Shown here: positions 8,175-20,084 of the stretch, in pieces
Layout: each line of letters starts with the position of its first letter
How positions within the stretch are numbered: the first letter of the stretch is position 1
Assembly: GCF_014196965.1 (NCBI RefSeq)
Contig: NZ_JACIEQ010000002.1
Location: forward strand, 124,001 to 188,000
Source of the DNA: Actibacterium naphthalenivorans
Lineage (GTDB): Bacteria > Pseudomonadota > Alphaproteobacteria > Rhodobacterales > Rhodobacteraceae
Direction of reading: 5' to 3'
DNA: 64,000 bases
The notes under the pieces: generated by a model
Seen by the model: only the letters and a program-made list of their open reading frames with translations
Told to the model about the DNA's origin: nothing
Database searches by the model: none
Position numbers and translations under genes: made by a program

Positions 8175-11100
8175 ATGCAACAGGGCGCGCGTGCGATGTA
8201 TGATTTGGTGGACAGCTATTCCAACCCAACCGTTCTGAGTGTTGGCATGACCTACACGGTCACCTCCACAGGAGCGGATCTCGGCGGCTGGATCTCTTTC
8301 TGGGCGGAGTACAATTCCGTCTACACGATCATCGTGACGACAACGGATGAGGCACTTTCCACGGCGCTGGGTACGCTGGACGTCGAGTCCACCGCCTTTG
8401 CGCCGATCGGGGTCAGCTGGCCGGCGGGGGCGGATACCCATGCCGGGGATGGGGCCGTTCAGATCGCGGCTTACGATCAGGTCTACGCGGATTACTACAC
8501 GCGCGTCACCCTCGAGACCGTGGATGCGGACAGCCCGCTCAACCTCCTGTATGATCCTGCGGATCTCTCGGGCTGGTATGTCGCGCCCGTCTGGGCGTTC
8601 GAGCCCTATTACGGGGCCCATACGATTGACGAGAACAAGACCTATACCTACCAGGTCACCGTCGTCGAAGGGGACGGGACGGATTTCATCGTTGATGACT
8701 GGGGCGATGACGTGGCGACCGGTGCGCAGTTCGACAAAGAACTCACCGCCTCGCTGACCTCGCCCGATCAGGTGTTTTCGGGCGTGATCGAAACTTCCGA
8801 AGACAAGGATGTCTTCAACATCGCCCTGCGCGCGGGCTTTGTGTATGACATCCATGTCGCCACCGCCGAGGGGGTCGAAATCAGCGATCCGCTCAGTTTC
8901 ATCGATGTTGACGTAAATCTTGCCAGCGGGCTTTGGCTCAATTCCGGCCACTACGAATTGCTGGGCGATTCCACCGAAGGCGGTGTCGCGACGGCGGGGG
9001 TTTCGCTGTCCTGGCAGGACAGTTGGACGCCGGGCGAGGAAGTCGACGTGGCAATCACCGTGCAGGGGGCGGTGAACAGGCTTACCGACAAGCGCGATAC
9101 CGGCGCCTATACCGTCTGGGTCACGCCGGCGGATGATCACGGCGGCAATGCGCTGACGCCTGACACCATCGGGCGCCCCGGTCAGCAGAGCGGACATATC
9201 GAGGAACCGGACCCCGAGGCCTGGGCGAACATATTCGGCGAAGAGGATTGGTTCGCGATCGAAGGCGGGGTTGTCGAAGGCTATACCTATGTCATCACGT
9301 CGAAATCGCTGTCAGAAGATCTCACATCGCTCGACCTGAGCCTGTATCTCGATACCGGCGGGCTTGTCGTTACCCCCCGCCGTGATTTCCTGATCTACGA
9401 AGCCGACCAGACCGAAGCCATGTTGGTGGCGGTCGAGGCGACCTTCGGCAACGAGTACGGGCCCTACGAGATCGAGCTGGTGCAATATTCCGGCAAGGTC
9501 AGGATTTACGACGGCACACGCGACAAGACGATTTCAGGCTCGGCCAAAGAGGACCTGCTGCAGCTGGGCAAGGGCGATGACACCGTCAGGGGCCGCGGCG
9601 GCAATGACGAGATCGCGGGGGGCGGCGGCGCGGACAGTTTGCTCGGCCAGGGCGGCGCGGACGATGTGTCGGGCAACGGCGGCAAAGACACGATCAAGGG
9701 TGGCGGCGGCAATGACAAGCTTTCGGGCGGGTCGGGAAACGACCGGCTGCTCGGGAATGACGGCGACGACCAGTTGTTTGGCGATGCCGGCAATGACAAG
9801 CTCGACGGCGGTAGGGGCGCCGATATGCTCAACGGCGGCAAAGGCGGCGATACGCTTTCGGGCGGCGCCGGCGCGGATCGGCTGCTGGGCGGCGGCGGCA
9901 ACGACAAGCTGAACGGCGGCGCGGGTGGCGATCATCTTGATGGCGGCACGTCGGCGGATACCCTTGCTGGCGGCGCGGGTGCCGATACCCTCATCGGCGG
10001 TGCCGGCAGAGACAGGCTCGACGGCGGCGCAAACAAGGACGATCTCGCGGGCGGTGCGGGCGGCGATACGCTCAAGGGCGGCGGTGGCGGCGATACGCTC
10101 AGCGGCGATGGCGGCAACGACAGGCTTTCGGGTGGCAAAGGCACCGATACCTTGTCTGGCGGTGCCGGCAAGGACCGGGCCGATGGCGGCGCCGGGGCCG
10201 ATACGATCGATGGCGGCGACGGCGATGACAGGCTTTTGGGCGGGGCGGGGGATGATATCCTTCTGGGCGGCGCCGGGAATGACGGGCTCATCGGCGGGCG
10301 CGGCTCTGATATGCTTGACGGCGGCGCGGGGGATGATCTCTTCATCTGGACGTCGGCCGACAGCCTTCTGTCCGGCGACAGCTACAGCGGCGGGGATGGC
10401 TATGATACCGTCCGCCTCTTCGTCGATGCGGATCTGGCTGCGAACAGTGATTTTCAGCAGGAATATGCCAACTACGAATTTCACCTGGAGCGCAATGGCG
10501 GCGCGCTGACCTTCACCTTCGAGACCCTTGATCTGACGCTTGCGGAGATGGAGGAAGTCAATCTCGTTGTCGCACCCGACGGGCTGACAGCGGCGACCGA
10601 TCGGGTCTCGGTGCTGGCGGGTGATGCGGTTTCGGGCAATCTGCTCGCCAATGACACCGCGGCCGATCCGCTCGATCCGCTGGCGTTGACGGCGGTGGCG
10701 GGCGAATCCGGCAAGGTCGGGACCGCCATCCACGACCAATACGGCGTTTTCCGGGTCGGCTCCGATGGCAGCTATACCTACACCATGGATTACACGCTGC
10801 TCGCCACGCAGGCGTTGGCCGAGGGGGAAACCGTGATTCAAACGGTTCCCTACACCATCGCCGACAAAACCGGCGCGGCCACCTCCACGCTCAGCATCGA
10901 GATCAGTGGGACAAACGATGCCCCGACCTTCGCCGATGCCACGCTTGTCGCAATGGAAGACGGTGCCGCGGTCACGCTCGACCTCGCCACGCTGGCCGAT
11001 GATGTGGACACCGACGATGACGGCAGCACGCTCACCTATTCCAATCTGGTCGGGCCGTCCGAAGGCAGCATTTCGATTGATGGAACCATGCTCACCTTCG

Positions 11101-12800
11101 ACCCGGGGCTGGACTTCCAGGATCTCCACGATGGTGAAAACCGTGAGGTTCAAGTCGGCCTCTATGCAACGGACGGTCATGGCCGGGCGGCCCGGAATAC
11201 GATCACCTTCACCGTCAAAGGCGCGAACGACATCGTCGATCCCGCGGTTTACGGTACGAACCTGGAAGGCGCCGGGGTGGATGACGCGACAGGAAGCGCC
11301 GTTTCTTCCGCCGGGGATGTGAATGGCGACGGTATGGACGACATCGTCATCGGCGCCTATTCCGCCGATCCCGATGGCAAAAGCACGGCCGGGATGAGCT
11401 ATGTCGTCTTCGGAACACGCGATGGCCATGGGGCGTCGGTCGATCTCGGCGCGCTTGACGGGACGAACGGCTTTGTCCTGACGGGGGAGGAAAGCGGCGA
11501 CAGGTCGGGCTATTCCGTCGCCTCTGCCGGCGATGTGAACGGCGACGGGATCAACGATATTCTCATCGGCGCCTGGGGGGCCGATGTTGGACGCCAGAGC
11601 GATGCCGGAAAGACCTATGTTGTTTTCGGCTCGACGTCAGGCTTCGGCGCCAGCATCGACCTTGGGGCGCTTGACGGGACCGACGGCGTTGCCCTGACCG
11701 GCAGCAGCTACAGCGGCATATCGGGCATCTCCGTTTCCGCGGCGGGGGATGTAAACGGCGACGGGATAGATGATATCGTTGTCGGTGCCCCAGGCGTCCA
11801 GCCTGGCGGCGGCGCCTATGTGGTGTTCGGATCAGACACGAATTTCGGGGCCGGCATCAACCTCGGCGCGCTTGATGGCACCGACGGCTTTACCCTGACC
11901 GGCGCCGCCGCGGGAGACAACATGGGCGGTTCCGTTTCCTCCGCCGGCGATGTGAACGGCGACGGGATCGATGATCTTATCATCGGCGCCAGCAACACCG
12001 ATGTGGATGGGCGCAGCTATGTCGGAAAGAGCTATGTCGTTTTCGGAACGTACGGGGCGCGCAGTGCAACCCTCGATCTCGCCAGCCTGGACGGGACCGA
12101 TGGTTTTGCCGTCACCCACAGTTCCGGCGCCTGGACGCGATCGGGAAGCGCGGTGTCTTCCGCCGGGGATATGAATGGCGACGGGATTGATGATCTCGTC
12201 ATCGTCGACGACAGGACCAGCCTGTCGGGGACGAGCCCGGGGGGCCTGGCCTATGTGGTCTTTGGCAGCGCGCAGGGCTTCGCCGCGACAGTCGATCTCA
12301 ACAGACTCGACGCAAGCAGCGGCTTCGTGATCGGGAACGACAGGGGCACCGCAGACCTCGGCCAGTCCGTCGCGTCTGCCGGGGATGTGAACGGCGACGG
12401 TATCGACGACCTTCTGATCAGCGCGAGCACGGCCAGCCCCGATGGCGTATCCCGTGCGGGCGAGGCCTTCGTGATCTTCGGAACGGGTGACGGGTTCAAC
12501 GGGGTCGTCGATGTCGCCGATCTCGACGGCAAAGATGGTTTCATCTTCAAGGGCGGCGACGCCGTCGGCTATTCGGGCGGCTCGGTTTCTTCGGCGGGCG
12601 ATGTGAACGGCGACGGCATCAGTGACATCCTCATCGGTGCATATGGGGGAACGATCAGCAGCGGGATTGCCGCAGGGGAAAGCTATCTGATCTATGGCGG
12701 GGCGGCATCTTTGGCGGAATTCGATGCCGCAGACGGGGTGTCGGACGGGCAGATCGCGCTGTCATACCTGGGGCTGGATCCGTTTGAGCTCTTCGCCTAG
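8175..12800 (+). CDS. Giant RTX calcium-binding protein with VCBS, cadherin-like and seven FG-GAP repeats
   Basis: 1541 residues with no Sec signal peptide, as expected for type I secretion. Residues 1-460 are beta-rich and include stretches like pre-peptidase C-terminal domains ('FGEEDWFAIEGG'). Residues 464-724 are exactly 29 consecutive RTX nonapeptides (GGxGxDxLx). About 808-915 is a VCBS/Big-type repeat ending 'ISGTNDAP'; about 920-1018 is cadherin-like; about 1039-1495 holds seven FG-GAP repeats, each with a Ca-binding 'GDVNGDG' loop, enough for a full integrin-alpha-like seven-bladed propeller. The C-terminus (LGLDPFELFA) follows an Asp-rich stretch. The start is uncertain: ATG 8175 or 8196, neither with a good ribosome-binding site. 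Likely a secreted or surface adhesin or matrix protein. No ABC/MFP secretion genes lie nearby. Confidence 0.87.
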   Translation: MQQGARAMYDLVDSYSNPTVLSVGMTYTVTSTGADLGGWISFWAEYNSVYTIIVTTTDEALSTALGTLDVESTAFAPIGVSWPAGADTHAGDGAVQIAAYDQVYADYYTRVTLETVDADSPLNLLYDPADLSGWYVAPVWAFEPYYGAHTIDENKTYTYQVTVVEGDGTDFIVDDWGDDVATGAQFDKELTASLTSPDQVFSGVIETSEDKDVFNIALRAGFVYDIHVATAEGVEISDPLSFIDVDVNLASGLWLNSGHYELLGDSTEGGVATAGVSLSWQDSWTPGEEVDVAITVQGAVNRLTDKRDTGAYTVWVTPADDHGGNALTPDTIGRPGQQSGHIEEPDPEAWANIFGEEDWFAIEGGVVEGYTYVITSKSLSEDLTSLDLSLYLDTGGLVVTPRRDFLIYEADQTEAMLVAVEATFGNEYGPYEIELVQYSGKVRIYDGTRDKTISGSAKEDLLQLGKGDDTVRGRGGNDEIAGGGGADSLLGQGGADDVSGNGGKDTIKGGGGNDKLSGGSGNDRLLGNDGDDQLFGDAGNDKLDGGRGADMLNGGKGGDTLSGGAGADRLLGGGGNDKLNGGAGGDHLDGGTSADTLAGGAGADTLIGGAGRDRLDGGANKDDLAGGAGGDTLKGGGGGDTLSGDGGNDRLSGGKGTDTLSGGAGKDRADGGAGADTIDGGDGDDRLLGGAGDDILLGGAGNDGLIGGRGSDMLDGGAGDDLFIWTSADSLLSGDSYSGGDGYDTVRLFVDADLAANSDFQQEYANYEFHLERNGGALTFTFETLDLTLAEMEEVNLVVAPDGLTAATDRVSVLAGDAVSGNLLANDTAADPLDPLALTAVAGESGKVGTAIHDQYGVFRVGSDGSYTYTMDYTLLATQALAEGETVIQTVPYTIADKTGAATSTLSIEISGTNDAPTFADATLVAMEDGAAVTLDLATLADDVDTDDDGSTLTYSNLVGPSEGSISIDGTMLTFDPGLDFQDLHDGENREVQVGLYATDGHGRAARNTITFTVKGANDIVDPAVYGTNLEGAGVDDATGSAVSSAGDVNGDGMDDIVIGAYSADPDGKSTAGMSYVVFGTRDGHGASVDLGALDGTNGFVLTGEESGDRSGYSVASAGDVNGDGINDILIGAWGADVGRQSDAGKTYVVFGSTSGFGASIDLGALDGTDGVALTGSSYSGISGISVSAAGDVNGDGIDDIVVGAPGVQPGGGAYVVFGSDTNFGAGINLGALDGTDGFTLTGAAAGDNMGGSVSSAGDVNGDGIDDLIIGASNTDVDGRSYVGKSYVVFGTYGARSATLDLASLDGTDGFAVTHSSGAWTRSGSAVSSAGDMNGDGIDDLVIVDDRTSLSGTSPGGLAYVVFGSAQGFAATVDLNRLDASSGFVIGNDRGTADLGQSVASAGDVNGDGIDDLLISASTASPDGVSRAGEAFVIFGTGDGFNGVVDVADLDGKDGFIFKGGDAVGYSGGSVSSAGDVNGDGISDILIGAYGGTISSGIAAGESYLIYGGAASLAEFDAADGVSDGQIALSYLGLDPFELFA
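9564..10346 (+). repeat. 29 tandem 27-bp units encoding RTX nonapeptides
   Basis: Uninterrupted array of 29 x 27 nt (783 bp) in frame with the large gene. Units vary at the third codon base but keep the GGxGxDxLx pattern. The GC-rich periodicity produces long open frames on the opposite strand, which are artefacts. Confidence 0.95.
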
Positions 12801-13398
12801 GTGTTCGGTCGCAATGTGAGGTCGGCTGGATTGACGTTGACGCAATCTGGCTCGTTTGTCCGGATTTTGCGGATGTCTTCGAAGGGCGTGCGGCCCTGCA
12901 CCGTCTTCAGACGTCGCGCGTAGTTGTAAGCCGCGATGAAGTCGCTCAGGTGCATTTCAAGCTGTGAATGCATGTCGTAGGGGTAGCGCTTGACGGCCGC
13001 CTTCTTGATCGTTCGGCTCATGCGCTCGACCTGGCCGTGGATCAAAGGGGGGCTTTGTTGGACGGGGCTTGATCCCGTTCGCTTCACAGATCATATCAAA
13101 GCGCATGGGCTGAGAATAAATCGTGTTCCGGTTCCGGTGCCGCCCGACAAACTGGATGCCGTTATCCGTGAGACTGGTATGGACCTGGGAGGCGTACGCG
13201 GGTCAGCCTTTGAGGGATCGCCGGTGCGAGGGCACCGAGACAATCGTCCAGCGGTAGACGCCTATGGCGCCTGAACGCGGGGGCAATCGCGTCCTCGGTT
13301 TTCTACAGTACAGTGGCCGCAGCTCCTTCGGACCCGTCTTCATATCCTCAATCGTCGGCCGCTTGCGCCACCTCGTGACAAACCAGGGGGTAAACCCC
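12801..13398 (-). pseudogene. Decayed IS481-family transposase
   Basis: Pieces of an IS481 transposase follow each other on the minus strand in changing frames: 'RWRKRPTIEDMKTGPKEL' (13379-13300, DNA-binding part), 'AFRRHRRLPLDDCLGALAP' (about 13275-13210), 'VHTSLTDNGIQFV' (about 13180-13140, catalytic DD region), 'MRFDMICEANGI' (about 13110-13070), then 'HGQVERMSRTIKKAAVKR' to the stop near 12797. The central catalytic domain is partly deleted and there are at least two frameshifts, one near 13050. It cannot encode a working enzyme. It directly abuts the stop of the RTX gene. I could not identify its terminal inverted repeats. Confidence 0.85.
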
Positions 13399-13400
13399 CT
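13385..13400 (-). other. Palindrome at end of small ORF
   Basis: AGGGGG-TTTA-CCCCCT, a 6-bp perfect hairpin overlapping the stop codon of the small ORF and the start of the IS remnant. No T-run follows, so a terminator role is uncertain. Confidence 0.4.
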
Positions 13401-13491
13401 AGCTGCCCGACAGCAGCAGGATGAAGGCGGTGAAGGCCAGAAACTCGAACATCGGCATGGTCAGAAAGCTGTTCATTCGTGTGGTGTGCAT
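13399..13491 (-). CDS. Possible 30-residue single-helix membrane peptide
   Basis: Encodes MHTTRMNSFLTMPMFEFL followed by a hydrophobic stretch (AFTAFILLLSGS), 30 residues in total. It has an excellent ribosome-binding site, GGAG 7 nt before the ATG, and a short charged N-terminus before one predicted membrane helix. The reading frame ends exactly where the IS481 remnant begins, so it may be either a natural small protein or a gene cut short by that insertion. I do not recognise it. The strength of the initiation signal is the main reason to believe it is translated. Confidence 0.45.
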   Translation of the reverse strand: MHTTRMNSFLTMPMFEFLAFTAFILLLSGS

Positions 13492-13590
13492 GCTGATGCT
13501 CCTATCCGGTTTCGGCTCTGCCCTTCGGAAACAGGTGGTTTCCAAGGGCACAGCCGCGTGTCTGTATAGACCGCAAGGGTGAACGGCCCG

Positions 13591-13686
13591 TTACTCGTGT
13601 TTCACGGCCCGGCCTGACGCGCTGCTCGGGGAAATGAAAGCTGTGGCGCCGGCCGTAATTGCGGCCGTCTGAAAAAATATCTTCAT
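13591..13686 (-). CDS. Doubtful 31-residue ORF
   Basis: Encodes MKIFFQTAAITAGATAF and a polar tail; a G-rich stretch lies about 10 nt upstream of the ATG. The N-terminus resembles a signal peptide, but nothing else supports it. The surrounding 13492-13900 holds no other convincing feature. Confidence 0.22.
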   Translation of the reverse strand: MKIFFQTAAITAGATAFISPSSASGRAVKHE

Positions 13687-13901
13687 GAACTGATAGCCCC
13701 CTGGCCGAAACCTGGCCGGTAAACACATTCGTGCCGCGAATAGGCCATAGTTCGCGTTGCCCGACAAGAAAACCGCGCCTTTGGGCCGGATTGCGGGGCC
13801 GAGAGGGGGGCGGTGCGTGACAGTGGCGGGCTCGCATCCGCATTGTTCACGCGGCGGCGCCAGCGAATCTCGCAGGCGCAGCATCGCCCTTGCGGCCACA
13901 A

Positions 13902-13932
13902 AAAAGCCCCGGACCAATGGCCGGGGCTTTTC
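13902..13932 (-). terminator. Intrinsic terminator of acnA
   Basis: AAAAGCCCCGG / CCGGGGCTTTT with an 8-nt loop (an 11-bp stem including the A/T ends), giving a U-run on the minus-strand transcript, about 25 nt past the acnA stop. Confidence 0.85.
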
Positions 13933-13954
13933 ACTGCGTCGGTGGCGGCTTCGC

Positions 13955-16708
<2,754 letters not shown>

Positions 16709-16797
16709 GGTCTGGCTCCCTCAGGTGATACGGAGGTTCTGGATTGTCTTGCTCTTGCCTGATCCCGAAGCGGCAATCAAGTGGTTGCGCGATTTTT

Positions 16798-16817
16798 TTG
16801 TATACCATTGCACACAA
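16798..16817. promoter_or_regulatory. Imperfect dyad upstream of acnA
   Basis: On the minus strand TTGTGTGCAATGGTATACAA, symmetrical at most positions, about 90 nt before the acnA start and followed by an A-run. The shape resembles GntR-type operators; the regulator is unknown. Confidence 0.35.
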
Positions 16818-16943
16818 AGATGCGGCGTTGCGTAAAAACCGCCCTTCGTGACACTCTCGAAACCTTGATTGGTATGCGAGCGGCCCGTGTCATAGGAAGG
16901 GCCGCGACGGGACGACGGGAATAAGACGGGAACAAGGGGAACC

Positions 16944-17651
<708 letters not shown>

Positions 17652-17655
17652 GGGC

Positions 17656-18585
17656 CTATTCGCCGCGTCCCGCGCGGCTCCGCTCTTCGGCCATTCTGGC
17701 CTGGCGCGCGGGTTTCCAGCGGCGGTGGACCCAGAACCATTGTTCCATATGCTTGCGCGTCTGCGCCTCGAGGCTGTCGTTCAGCGCCTGGGTCATGGTC
17801 ATCGCGTCGCTATGCGGGATCGGGGATTCCACCACGATCTCGAAGTTCAGCCCGTCGGGCTGCCGCACGCCGTAGATCGGTATCAGAAGCGCGTCGTATT
17901 TCAGCGCCAGCTCGGCGGCGGAAAGCGCGGTGGGCGCGGGCTGGCCGAAAAAGTTCAGCGGTGCGCCGTGGCCCATGAACTGATCCACCATGATGCCGAT
18001 CATGCCGCCGCCCTTCAGAAAGCGCAGCATCTGGCCATAGCCCTTGCGCCCGCGCGGGAACAGCGGCTCGCCCATGGTGGCGATGGCCTTTTCGTAATGG
18101 GCGTTGAAAAAGACGTTCTTCATCGGGTTGTAGAGCGAGCCGATGGGGTATCCCCGCCCGGTCAGGGCGGCGCGCGGCACGTCGAAATTGCCGAAATGCC
18201 CGCTGACCAGAACCGCCGGCCGTTTGTCGGCGCGCGCCTGTTCCAGCGCCGCGACGCCCGCGCCCTTCAGCGGCAGATCCTTGATCCGGTCGATGAACTG
18301 CTGGCCCGAGTAGATCTCGATGACGGTGCGCCCGACATTGTCGGGCACCTGCCGCACCAGGCGGCGCACCTCGGCCTCGGGCAGGTCGGGCATGACATGG
18401 GCCAGATTGGCGCGCACCCGCGCGTCATATCCGGCCAGCGGCGCGATGATGCGCGCGGTGATCCAGCCCATCAGCCGCACCCGCGTGGCATAGGGCAGGG
18501 CCAGGGCAAGGCCGATCAGCCCGCGCAGGATGCGGTCGCTCAGCCAGTCGCCGAAGCGGGTGCCGGGTTTGCGCGTCTTTGCCAT
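17656..18585 (-). CDS. Lipid A biosynthesis acyltransferase (LpxL/HtrB family)
   Basis: 309 residues. The catalytic HxxxxD motif is in 'VSGHFGNFDVPRAAL'; 'MGIMVDQ'-like 'MIGIMVDQFMGHG' and 'FFGQPAPT' are family blocks. An N-terminal hydrophobic segment (about 18-32) anchors it to the inner membrane, where it adds a secondary acyl chain to lipid A precursors. Start at 18585 (MAKTRKPGTRFG) chosen from AAGGG upstream; a longer frame lacks this. Its acyl specificity is not readable. It follows the fliG-like gene on the same strand with a gap of 113 bp. Confidence 0.88.
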   Translation of the reverse strand: MAKTRKPGTRFGDWLSDRILRGLIGLALALPYATRVRLMGWITARIIAPLAGYDARVRANLAHVMPDLPEAEVRRLVRQVPDNVGRTVIEIYSGQQFIDRIKDLPLKGAGVAALEQARADKRPAVLVSGHFGNFDVPRAALTGRGYPIGSLYNPMKNVFFNAHYEKAIATMGEPLFPRGRKGYGQMLRFLKGGGMIGIMVDQFMGHGAPLNFFGQPAPTALSAAELALKYDALLIPIYGVRQPDGLNFEIVVESPIPHSDAMTMTQALNDSLEAQTRKHMEQWFWVHRRWKPARQARMAEERSRAGRGE

Positions 18586-18698
18586 GGGAACCCTTTGCTG
18601 TCCGTTTCCCCCGCCGCGCGGGTCTTGCGGCGCCAGACATAGATTCCACGCGCGCCGATCGCAAGCGCGGCCCGAAAGCCGGGCGCGGCAGGGGGCTG

Positions 18699-19742
18699 TC
18701 ACGGGTCTTCATCGGGGATGATGAGCGTGATCTCGCCGGTCTCCTGCAGGGCGCGGATCGCCATGACGACCTCGCCCATCGCGGCGTCGGCCTCTTTCGG
18801 GCGGACCGGGCCGATCTCTCCGGCCCGTTCGCGCAGCTGATCCGCCAGGCGTTTGGACATGTTGCCGAGGATGAACTCTGCCACCTCCGCATCCGTGGCC
18901 AGCGCCGCCGCCAGTGCGGTGACAAGCGCGGCCTCCGGCACGCTGCGCGTGACGGCCGGAATGTCGCGCGGGGCGATCCGGGCGGGGATGTCCTGAAAGG
19001 TGAAAATCGCCTTGCGCACGGTTTCGGCGAAGGCGGCATCGGATTCCTCGAGGCCCGCCAGAAGATCATCGCGCGTCGCGGCGGGCGAGACATTGAGGAT
19101 TGCCCCGATCCGCGCCGCCGCGGGCGTGTCGAAGGCTGGCGGCGGCGCGCTGGCGATCTGCTCCACCAGCGTCTGGCCGATGCGTGCGACCGTTTCCGGC
19201 CCGACCTGCCCGGTCAGCGAAATCGCGCAGGCGATGCGCCGGGCCTGCGCGCCCGGCAGTTTCCCCAGAATCTCGGCCGCCTTCACCGTCGCCAGTTTCG
19301 ACAGCAGCACCGCCGCCACCTCGGTGCTTTCGGCCTGAACCATCGGGATCAGCGTCTCGGTCTCCAGCGCGGCGATGGTTTTCCACGGATCGGCGGGATG
19401 TTCGCCGCTGGCCGCGCGCAGGCCAGCGGCGGCGGTTTCGCTGATATGCCCGTCGAGCAGCGACAACGCCCCGTCAACCCCGCCGGGAAAGGTCAGGCCC
19501 ACCCGCTCCATCTCTGTCAGGAACTCGCCGACGACGGCACGCAGGGTTTCACCGTCGATATAGCGCATCGCGGCGATCTCGGCGGTCAGCGCCGCTTGCA
19601 GATCGTCGGGCAGCGTATCGAGCGGCAGGCGCGCCCCTTCGCTGAGCAGCAGGCGCACGATGATGGCGGCCTTGCGCCGTCGGCTGAATAACACGGGCGG
19701 GGGCGCCGGCGGTGCCGGGGCATGGGGCAGGGCGAGTGTCAC
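18699..19742 (-). CDS. fliG: FliG-like flagellar motor switch protein, isolated copy
   Basis: 347 residues. The N-terminus begins 'RRRKAAIIVRLLLSEGARLPL', the middle domain has 'STEVAAVLLSKLATVKAAEILGKL' and the C-terminal motor domain has 'FTFQDI', 'NMSKRLADQLRERAGEIGPV' and 'ALQETGEITL'. In canonical FliG this domain interacts with MotA and generates torque. Here the charged torque helix is poorly kept (DIPAVTRSVPEAALVTALAAA). No other flagellar gene is in the window, so this is a displaced fliG or a paralogue. The start is supported by GGAG upstream. Confidence 0.85.
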   Translation of the reverse strand: MTLALPHAPAPPAPPPVLFSRRRKAAIIVRLLLSEGARLPLDTLPDDLQAALTAEIAAMRYIDGETLRAVVGEFLTEMERVGLTFPGGVDGALSLLDGHISETAAAGLRAASGEHPADPWKTIAALETETLIPMVQAESTEVAAVLLSKLATVKAAEILGKLPGAQARRIACAISLTGQVGPETVARIGQTLVEQIASAPPPAFDTPAAARIGAILNVSPAATRDDLLAGLEESDAAFAETVRKAIFTFQDIPARIAPRDIPAVTRSVPEAALVTALAAALATDAEVAEFILGNMSKRLADQLRERAGEIGPVRPKEADAAMGEVVMAIRALQETGEITLIIPDEDP

Positions 19743-19835
19743 GCGGGTTCTCCTTCACGTCCGGGGCAGACTGGACGCGAAGGAGTTAAGGCGCGGTTTA
19801 TACGTCAGCGCGGCCCATGAAGATTATGCCGGACG

Positions 19836-19997
19836 TCAGCTTGTGGTCTGCGCGACGCAGGTGCCGGTTTGGGCGTCGAACACCTGGCCTTCGGCGCATT
19901 GGCTGGCGGTGGTTTCGTGTTTCCACTGGCATTCCGCCGAAGCAAGGGCGGGCGCCAAGGCAAGTATTGCGGTTACGAAAAGGGTCTTGAGAGTCAT
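19836..19997 (-). CDS. Small secreted Cys-containing protein, chitin-binding-like fold possible
   Basis: 53 residues: signal peptide MTLKTLFVTAILALAPALASA, then a 32-residue mature peptide with three Cys in the spacing 'ECQWKHETTASQCAEGQVFD..TGTC'. The spacing recalls carbohydrate-binding peritrophin-type modules, but it is too short to be sure. GGGAG precedes the ATG. No function is known to me. Confidence 0.6.
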   Translation of the reverse strand: MTLKTLFVTAILALAPALASAECQWKHETTASQCAEGQVFDAQTGTCVAQTTS

Positions 19998-20084
19998 GTC
20001 ACGTCTCCCGGTTCTGCAATGCCCAAAGGGTATCACGCCACGCGCGAATCCCGAAACGGCGATTGCAGAACCGGCGCGCGCCGG

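Noticed and set aside
9564-10346. Regular 27-bp repeats considered as a CRISPR or minisatellite
   Set aside because: No spacers; the period is nine codons and encodes RTX nonapeptides in frame.
9534-11429. 631-residue open frame on the minus strand opposite the RTX gene
   Set aside because: It arises from the 27-bp RTX periodicity and high GC; composition is repetitive, there is no ribosome-binding site, and the plus strand has clear domains.
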